Positions 56,841-64,000 of a stretch of DNA of 64,000 nt are shown here, piece after piece. The notes beneath the pieces were generated by a model. That model saw nothing but the letters and a program-made list of their open reading frames with translations, was not told the origin of the DNA and did not search any database. The position numbers were made by a program, and so were the translations under genes. Every line of letters starts with the position of its first letter. Position 1 is the stretch's first letter. The stretch is from NCBI RefSeq assembly GCF_031143425.1, contig NC_090445.1, forward strand, positions 1,581,842,049-1,581,906,048, given 5' to 3'. This DNA is from Pleurodeles waltl. Lineage: Eukaryota > Chordata > Amphibia > Caudata > Salamandridae.

Positions 56841-58235
56841 TGGACTCTCTGATGGTGTAATTTTAGAATATCTCCTATGGTTACAATCATATCCGATTGG
56901 ATGGGTTCCCACCCTCACTTCTCTCCTTCATTGGACAAGATAATGTTTGCATCCAATTCTGTGCTCCTAAGTAACCGAAAGATTACATTTAGCACACTAT
57001 AAAACTCATAATCAAATAAAAAAACAAATTGCTGAGGAAAGCAAATATTTATCTAGTAAAAATGATAGAATGGATAACATTAGAGCATTTTCATAAAAGG
57101 CTTATTTGCTATTTAGGACAAGATGAATTTATCCACTATAAAAAAAAAAGAAATATGATGTAGTATTTATGCAAAAAAATCTAAGTATTTAATAGTGATA
57201 ACATAGCAGAGAGAAATCCCATACAAGTTTTACATTGTTTGGGATTTCAAGTGTCTGATACTAATCTTATAAAACGTTAAAGATTATTCTGGAAGGTGTT
57301 ATTTTTGTTCTAACTCTTTCAAATGGAAATGTCAATATCAAACTGTGAACACTGACATTTTACCGGTAATCTTCATTACTCTGATTACAATTCCTCATCC
57401 AGTACTTACTGTACGAAGTGTGTCTACATTTGCAAAGAATGCCTCTCTATCCTCCTCCTCCTCATCAATCCTCCTCTTCAAACCTCTCCCTATTATGAGT
57501 CATCATAAAGGGGAACCATGTCCTGTTATCAAGCACTGGGCATCGAGTCTACACCAATACGAAGGACGAGTGGAATGTAGGTACTGAACATTAATATCAA
57601 ATATTTGTTGCATTACCACCCTTCCTCCTCTGAGTCTCTATTATAAGAGGCTATACCAGAGCAGGAAGGCCAAGACTGGATCACTCAGAAAACACACAAA
57701 ATCCCCAAAGTAATAGAAGATGCCCTGAGAAGAAGTGGTGCTGCAGCACCAGAAGAAACAAACAAGAGCAGAATAAGTGCAAGCAATCTGGCCCAAAAGG
57801 TTATGACTCACAGTACACCCATGTGAAACACAGAGTGTGAAACAAAACCCAAGCAACAACCCCAGAAGCATGTGGAAAGAGTTTTCTGCTGGAGGCCCAA
57901 ACAGGTCAACCTCCAAAGGCAGGCACAACATGAAAGACCAACCCAACCTGGCAACAGACAGGGGAAGCCGAAGCAAAAGAACACTAACACACTCAGGTGC
58001 AACATAGCGCAAATCCCAAGGTCGTCCGAAAGCAAAGCCAACAGCCAGCATACCCGTAAACACAGACCAGGCCCAACCAGCAACATTAAGGAGGCGTCTC
58101 ACCTCAACTGATGCAGCCTCAGCCTCGTAAATGCATCTGGCATGGGCAGACCCTCACGCCCTGTGCCTGCCAGACACCTTAACAGTGATTCGCAGCAGAG
58201 AGTGGAGGTGGGCAGCAGGCATGGTACAAGACTTT
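56841..58235. other. No gene recognised
   Basis: AT-rich to about 57.6 kb, with a CTCCTC microsatellite at 57450-57480, then A/C-rich sequence to 58.1 kb. The minus-strand frame at 57641-58102 (153 codons, Cys/Leu-rich) has no recognisable motif and is probably chance. Confidence 0.4.
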
Positions 58236-58382
58236 GGCCTGTTTTTGAGTTTGGTGGCTGGGGTTTCTCCATCACAAATGTGACAGATATCCTGTCTGTT
58301 GTATTATGATTAGATTATATCCTATGGAAACCGTTCACGTTTGTGATTAAGTAATTCGTCCCCCATGCACTAAATCAGGCCC
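58236..58382. mobile_element. 147-bp degenerate MITE, target duplication TTT
   Basis: Ends GGCCTGTTTTTGAGTTTGG and ...GCACTAAATCAGGCCC with the central 'gacagatatcctgtctgttg...tatcctatggaaa' shared with 32157-32326. TTT on both sides (58233-58235, 58383-58385). More diverged than the 32157 copy. Confidence 0.7.
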
Positions 58383-58719
58383 TTTGTCTCCACCTGCCTC
58401 TAGGGATTGGGCTAAAACCCAGGCACTGCCAGCATAGCCCACCACACACTCTGCATCCCCCAGAAATCAGCACTCCACTCCTAGCAACAGCCAGGAGAAT
58501 GAAGCACAGTTCGCTATGGTCCCACATCCACATACAACCGAAAACAGAAGTGAGAAGCTGAGCCCAGCCCAAAGGTAGACAGCCATGCTCATCACCCCAG
58601 CCAGCAGAGGCAAAGAGAAAGGGAAAAGAAGTATTGACAAAATCAGTAGTTCTCACCTATATGAGATCTATTGGTTTTGTCAGTGTTTTTGTTTTTAAGG
58701 CATGGTATACAGCAGAGCA
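58383..58719. other. No feature recognised
   Basis: Short spacer between a MITE and repeat family B. No supported feature. Confidence 0.35.
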
Positions 58720-59300
58720 GCATGACTAAAAGTAAAACAAAGAAAAACAACAACAGGGTAGGGAGGGACGGTTAAAGCCACCAGAAAAGTGTAAGCAGCA
58801 ACGTGCAAGCTCTGAAAGGGCAAGCAATGACACAGGAGTGGGGAGGCAGCACCGGGCAAGTAAACCAAAAGGTAAGCAATGATGCAGGGGGTGGAAGGGT
58901 AAAGCGAGGCAGCACCCATGGAGCAAGCAATGACGGTCAAGCAACAACATGGGACGAGGACAAGTATCAACGAGCAGGCAATGACAGTGAAGGGGGGAAG
59001 GCGGAGTAAGCGACAACAATGATGATAAGAAAAAAAGAAAACTAAAAGCACCTCAATCCCAGTGCTAGTTGCGGAAGGACACATTGAAAAAAGCAATCCG
59101 TACTGGGTCCATGCTTCATGAAAGGGAGAAACAAATGAATAGAAAATGAAACCGGCACATGCTAACCAACCAGGAGCCAGCGAATAAGAGTGACAACGAA
59201 GCCAACCAATGGTAAGTCATGGGTGGACTCTGAGCCTCTTGAATGTAACCAAATGTATCACAAATGACAGCACATTGCCTGTCTCAGGAGAGATCTAAAA
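58720..59300. repeat. Dispersed repeat family B, copy 2
   Basis: A-rich sequence with recurring 'gcaagcaatga' words, ending in a block at 59185-59235 homologous to 38276-38330 (GAGTGACAACGAAGCC, 'aaccaatggtaag'). Class unknown; no gene. Confidence 0.5.
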
Positions 59301-59788
59301 ACAAAACAAGGGCCATGTGGTACTAGCTGTGGGAGCAGACTAAAAAAAGGACATGGTGCTGGTGTTCTTCTCCTTTATGGTCCATTGTCTTAGGGAAGAG
59401 TCTGACTGTGAGGACAGTAAAGAAGTCTCTTTTTTATTTTAAGCTTAGTCACATGGTACCTGAAGGGAGATTAACATATCTTAAATATTAAGAACTGGAA
59501 TGAGGAAGAATCAAAGAGATAATAGTTCACTGAACTTGGAGGATAACCCTGAAAGAGAGCAGGGAACACATGGACTATCATTGGTGTCATCACATGCTCT
59601 CTATCTTTGTGATTGTTTATTAAATTAATAAAGATGAGTCTGTTTTCAAAAACTCACTACATTTTTTCCACCTGCATCGGGTAAATATGGCTTATTCAAT
59701 CCATGGGCTGCACCTCCGCTATTTGGCTCCGAAGGTTGTCACTAATGGCATTGTGCCATTGCAGCCATTTTTTTACCAAGAGGGGGCC
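59301..59788. other. No feature recognised
   Basis: About 0.5 kb flank to the left of the LTR. No supported feature. Confidence 0.4.
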
Positions 59789-62785
59789 TGTAGGAAAGTA
59801 CCATCTTGCCTGGCATGTTACCCCCATATTTCACTGTATATATGTTGTTTTAGTGTATGTGTCACTGGGACCCTGCCAGCCAGGGCCCCAGTGCTCATAA
59901 GTGTGCCCTCTATGTGTTCCCTGTGTGATGACTAACTGTCTCACTGAGGCTCTGCTAACCAGAACCTCAGTGGTTATGCTCTCTCTGCTTTCCAAATTGT
60001 CACTAACAGGCTAATGACCAATTTCACCAATTCACATTGGCATACTGGAACACCCTTATAATTCCCTAGTATATGGTACTGAGGTACCCAGGGTATTGGG
60101 GTTCCAGGAGATCCCTATGGGCTGCAGCAATTCTTTTGCCACCCATAGGGAGCTCTGACAATTCTTACACAGGCCTGCCACTGCAGCCTGAGTGAAATAA
60201 CGTCCACGTTATTTCACAGCCATTTACCACTGCAATTAAGTAACTTATAAGTCACCTATATGTCTAACCTTCACCTGGTGAAGGTTGGGTGCAAAGTTAC
60301 TTAGTGTGTGGGCACCCTGGCACTAGCCAAGGTGCCCCCACATCGTTCAGGGCAAATTCCCCGGACTTTGTGAGTGCGGGGACACCATTTCACGCGTGCA
60401 CTATACATACGTCACTACCTATGTATAGCGTCACAATGGTAACTCCGAACATGGCCATGTAACATGTCTAAGATCATGGAATTGTCACCCCAATGCCATT
60501 CTGGCATTGGGGAGACAATTCCATGATCCCCCGAGTCTCTAAGCACAGACCCGGGTACTGCCAAACTGCCTTTCCCGGGGTTTCACTGCAGCTGCTGCTG
60601 CTGCCAACCCCTCAGACAGGTTTCTGCCCTCCTGGGGTCCAGCCAGGCCTGGCCCAGGAAGGCAGAACAAAGGACTTCCTCAGAGAGAGGGTGTTAAACC
60701 CTCTCCCTTTGGAAAAAGGTGTCAGGGCTGGGGAGGAGTATCCTCCCCCAGCCTCTGGAAATGCTTTTATGGGCACAGATGGTGCCCATCTCTGCATAAG
60801 TCAGTCTACACCGGTTCGGGGATCCCCCAGCCCTGCTCTGGCGCGAAACTGGACAAAGGAAAGGGGAGTGACCACTCCCCTGACCTGCACCTCCCAGGTG
60901 AGGTGCCCAGAGCTCCTCCAGCGTTCCCCAGACCTCTGCCATCTTGGATTCAGAGGTGTGCTGGCACACTGGACTGCTCTGAGTGGCCAGGGCCAGCAGG
61001 TGACATCAGAGACTCCTTCTGATAGGCTCTTACCTGTGTTACTAGCCTATCCTCCTTCCTAGGTAGCCAAACTTCCTTTTCTGGCTATTTAGGGTCTCTG
61101 CTTTGGGGACTTCTTCAGATACCGAATGCAAGAGCTCACCAGAGTTCCTCTGCATCTTCCTCTTCATCTTCTGCCAAAGGATCGACCGCTGACTGCTCAG
61201 GACGCCTGCAAAACCGCAACAAAGTAGCAAAGACGACTACTGCAACCTTGTATCGCTTCATCCTGCCGGCTTTCTCGACTGTTTCCTGGTGGTGCATGCT
61301 CTGGGGGTAGCCTGCCTCCTTCTTGCACCAGGAGCTCTGAAGAAATCTCCCGTGGGTCGATGGAATCTTCCCCCTGCAACTGCAGGCAACAAAAGACTGC
61401 ATCACCGGTCCTCTGGGTCCCCTCTCAGCACGATGAGCGTGGTCCCTGGAACTCAGCAACTCTGTCCAAGTGACTCCCACAGTCCAGTGACTCTTCAGTC
61501 CAAGCTTGGTGGAGGTAAGTCCTTGCCTCCCCACGCTAGACTGCATTGCTGGGTACCGCATGATTTGCAGCTGCTCCGGCTCCTGTGCACTCTTCCAAGA
61601 TTTCCTTTGTGCACAGCCAAGCCTGGGTCCCCGACACTCTAACCTGCAGTGCACAACCTTCTGAGTTGTCCTCCGGTGTCGTGGGACTCCCTTTTGTGAC
61701 TTCGCGTGGACTCCGGTTCACTCATCTTCCAAGTGCCTGTTCCGGTACTTCTGCGGGTGCTGCCTGCTTCTGTGAGGGCTCCCTGTCTTGCTGGGCGCCC
61801 CCTCTGTCTCCTCATCCAAGTGGCTACATCCTGGTCTGTCCTGGGCCACAGCAGTATACAAAAATCCTAACCGCGACCCTGGCAGCTAGCAAGGCTTGTT
61901 TGCGGTCTTTCTGCGTGGGAACACCTCTGCAAGCTTCTTCACCACGTGGGACATCCATCCTCCAAAGGGGAAGTTCCTAGTCCTCTTCGTTCTTGCAGAA
62001 CACAAAGCTTCTTCCCTCTGGTGGCAGCTTCCTTGCACCCTCAGCTGGCATTTCCTGGGCATCTGCCCACTCTCGACACTGTCGCGACTCTTGGACTTGG
62101 TCCCCTTGTCTTACAGGTACTCAGGTCTGCAAATCCACTGTTGTTGCTTTGCTGGTGTTGGTTTTCCTTGCAGAATCCCCCTATCACGACTTCTGTGCTC
62201 TCTGGGGGTTGTAGGTGCACTTTACACCTACCTTACAGGGTCTTGGGGTGGGCTCTTTTTCTAACCCTCACTGTTTTCTTACAGTCCCAGCGACCCTCTA
62301 CAAGCTCACATAGGTTTGGGGTCCATTCATGGTTTGCATTCTACTTTTGGAGTATATGGTTTGTGTTGCCCCTATACCTATGTGCTCCTATTGCAATCTA
62401 TTGTAACTTTACACTGCTTGCATTACTTCCTTTGGCTATTACTGCATATTTTTGGTATTGTGTACATATATCTTGTGTATATTTGGCATCCTTATAATGA
62501 GGGTACTCACTGAGATACTTTTGGCATATTGTCATAAAAATAAAGTACCTTTATTTTTAGTACATCTGTGTATTGTGTTTTCTTATTGTATTGTGCATAT
62601 GACACCAGTGGTATAGTAGGAGCTTTGCATGTCTCCTAGTTCAGCCTAAGCTGCTCTGCTATAGCTACCTTCTATCAGCCTAAGCTGCTAGAAACACCTC
62701 TTCTACACTAATAAGGGATAACTGGACCTGGTACAGAGTGTAAGTACCCCTTGGTACCCACTACAAGCCAGGCCAGCCTCCTACA
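59789..62785 (+). mobile_element. 5' LTR (2997 bp) of a Ty3/gypsy-type retrotransposon
   Basis: The LTR starts TGTAGGA and ends TCCTACA, a perfect 7-bp inverted repeat with the TG...CA dinucleotides of retroviral-type LTRs. It is followed within two bases by a TGG-type primer-binding site and then by a gag gene in the same orientation, which identifies it as the 5' LTR. A polyadenylation signal AATAAA is at 62539, about 240 bp before the end. At about 3 kb it is much longer than typical gypsy LTRs. Plus and minus frames inside it (such as 189 codons at 60493-61062) carry no motif and are treated as chance. I recognise the sequence as an abundant newt LTR from memory. Confidence 0.9.
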
Positions 62786-62786
62786 T

Positions 62787-62804
62787 TGGTTGTGCAGCGG
62801 TGGG
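62787..62804 (+). other. tRNA primer-binding site
   Basis: TGGTTGTGCAGCGGTGGG begins one base after the LTR end. The leading TGG pairs with the CCA end of a tRNA primer. I cannot name the tRNA without a search. Confidence 0.6.
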
Positions 62805-63058
62805 ATAAGTACTTGCAACTACTTACCACTTTGTCATTGTGTACTTTTCATAAGAGAATAATATACAAAACAAGTTCAGTGTATGTACACCTAACCAAAA
62901 AGTTTTGCTTTTCTTCTCTTACACTATCTGCTGAGTGCTGAAAAGTACTTCAAAATTATCTAAAAAGTTTCAAAAAGTTGAAAAAGTTTTTTTTTCTGTT
63001 CTTTAAAAAGTCCTGAAACTTTTTCTCTCTTTTATCTGTCTCTAAACCTTCTTCTATC

Positions 63059-64000
63059 ATGTCTGGTGTAGGAACTCCTCTTAATTTGGTCAATACAGCT
63101 TATGACCACCTTAACTTTAAGAGCCTAAGGAGTCTCTGCATTGATAGAGGTTTAGTAGTAGGAAAGAACCCTACTAGAGACTTTCTGTCTAATATGCTTA
63201 TTGAGAATGATAAGGCCCAGGGTGGCACCTCATCTGAAAAGTTGATAGATAGCTCACACTCTGACTCAGGGGAGCCCCTTGAGAGAGTGGTACAGGGTTC
63301 ACTTCCTAATCTGCCCCTTAGCAGACCACCTAGCATTACTGGTAGTAATAGAAGCTCCCATCATAGTAGGGAGGTTTTTATTCCTTAAGGCCAGGTTGTT
63401 AGAGTGCAATCTGTTAGAGGCAGGTCTCCCTCTGTTGAATCCAATATTTCTTCTGTGTCAAAGCATTCCCAACCCACAGACCTTCAAGACAAATTGTTAG
63501 AAAGGGAACTCAATAAGTTGAGAGTGGAAGAGACCAGGCTGAAGCTTAAACAGCAACAGCTGGCTCTAGACAGGAAATCCCTAGACTTAGAGAAGGAGAG
63601 ACAGAGGTTGGGGTTTGGACCCCATGGTGGCGGCAGCAGTGTTCCTGATAGTAATCCTGTTAGAGAGCATGATTCCAGGAATCTGCACAAGACAGTTCCC
63701 CCTTACAAGGAGGGGGATGACATTAACATGTGGTTTGCTGCACTTGAGAGGGCCTGTTTGGTACAGGGGGTCCCTCAAAGGCAGTGGGCTGCTATCCTAT
63801 GGCTATCTTTCAGTGGAAAGGGTAGGGATAGGCTCCTTACTGTTAGAGAAAGTGATGCCAATAATTTTACAGTTTTGAAGAATGCACTCTTGTATGGATT
63901 TGGCTTAACCACTGAACAATACAGGATTATGTTCAGAGAAACCAGAAAAGAGTCCTCACAAGACTGGGTAGACTTTGTTGACTATTCAGTGAAGGCCTTG
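63059..64000 (+). pseudogene. Gag gene of the gypsy-type element, 5' part, one in-frame stop
   Basis: ATG at 63059, 274 bp after the LTR, opens a frame beginning MSGVGTPLNLVNTAYDHL. A TAA at 63386-63388 (codon 110) interrupts it, but the same frame continues open to the window end, so one substitution separates the two parts. Residues about 145-185 form a charged coiled coil (LLERELNKLRVEETRLKLKQ). From about residue 215 a helical capsid-like region follows (DINMWFAALERACLVQGVP, WAAILWLSFSGKGRDRLL, TTEQYRIMFRETRKESSQDW). This last part resembles the gag capsid fold from which vertebrate SCAN domains derive. The protein is cut off by the window end, so protease and polymerase cannot be judged. 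Confidence 0.82.

Noticed and set aside
57641..58102. 153-codon minus-strand Cys/Leu-rich frame resembling a membrane protein
   Set aside because: Hydrophobicity arises from A/C-rich sequence; no family motif and no supporting signals.
60493..61062. 189-codon frame in the 3-kb LTR
   Set aside because: Not associated with known LTR-encoded proteins; no motif; overlaps unrelated frames on the other strand.

Overview
This window is animal genomic DNA, almost entirely transposable elements in decay. I found no host protein-coding exon that I can support. The mix of a tyrosine-recombinase retrotransposon (Ngaro type), old L1 elements, several PIF/Harbinger DNA transposons with many short relatives, and a Ty3/gypsy-type LTR of about 3 kb points to a salamander. 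Several LTR and short-element sequences look like repeats I remember from newt (Pleurodeles-like) genomic sequence. That match is from memory, not from a search.

Layout, left to right. 15-1975 is a lone minus-strand LTR. About 2.77-17.1 kb is one old, roughly full-length L1 on the plus strand (5' region, ORF1 remnant, endonuclease, reverse transcriptase, 3' tail). It has been broken by a 156-bp foldback element (5608-5763), by a complete minus-strand Ngaro retrotransposon of about 6.6 kb (about 7.26-13.87 kb: gag-like region, RT, RNase H, tyrosine recombinase, SGNH hydrolase) and by a smaller dispersed repeat (about 14.6-14.9 kb). 19970-29472 is a Harbinger-type element with target duplication TTA; a second, 8.2-kb Harbinger (21077-29238, duplication ATA) sits inside it. 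The inner element carries a HARBI1-like transposase flanked by two different Myb/SANT-like genes, plus coding and non-coding tandem repeats. 32448-36225 is a third Harbinger (duplication TAC) with one Myb-like gene and a convergent transposase that keeps all three catalytic acidic residues. 36-59 kb is gene-poor DNA with short inverted-repeat elements, a purine-rich tract, one small CpG-rich patch that could be a host promoter (46.56-46.83 kb), a 0.47-kb long direct repeat pair, a minisatellite, an AT microsatellite and two LINE tails. 59789-62785 is the 5' LTR of a Ty3/gypsy-type element, followed by a primer-binding site and a gag gene that runs off the window end and has one in-frame stop.

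How the parts relate: the transposase and Myb-like genes of each Harbinger are the known two-component machinery of that superfamily (the Myb-like partner helps DNA binding and nuclear import). The many short elements with 3-bp target duplications and GG(N)CC-type ends are plausibly non-autonomous relatives moved by such transposases. The most unusual pattern is that several short elements are built as an unbroken chain of different perfect or near-perfect hairpins, not as one terminal inverted repeat. All coding regions except the SGNH hydrolase reading frame show stops or frameshifts.
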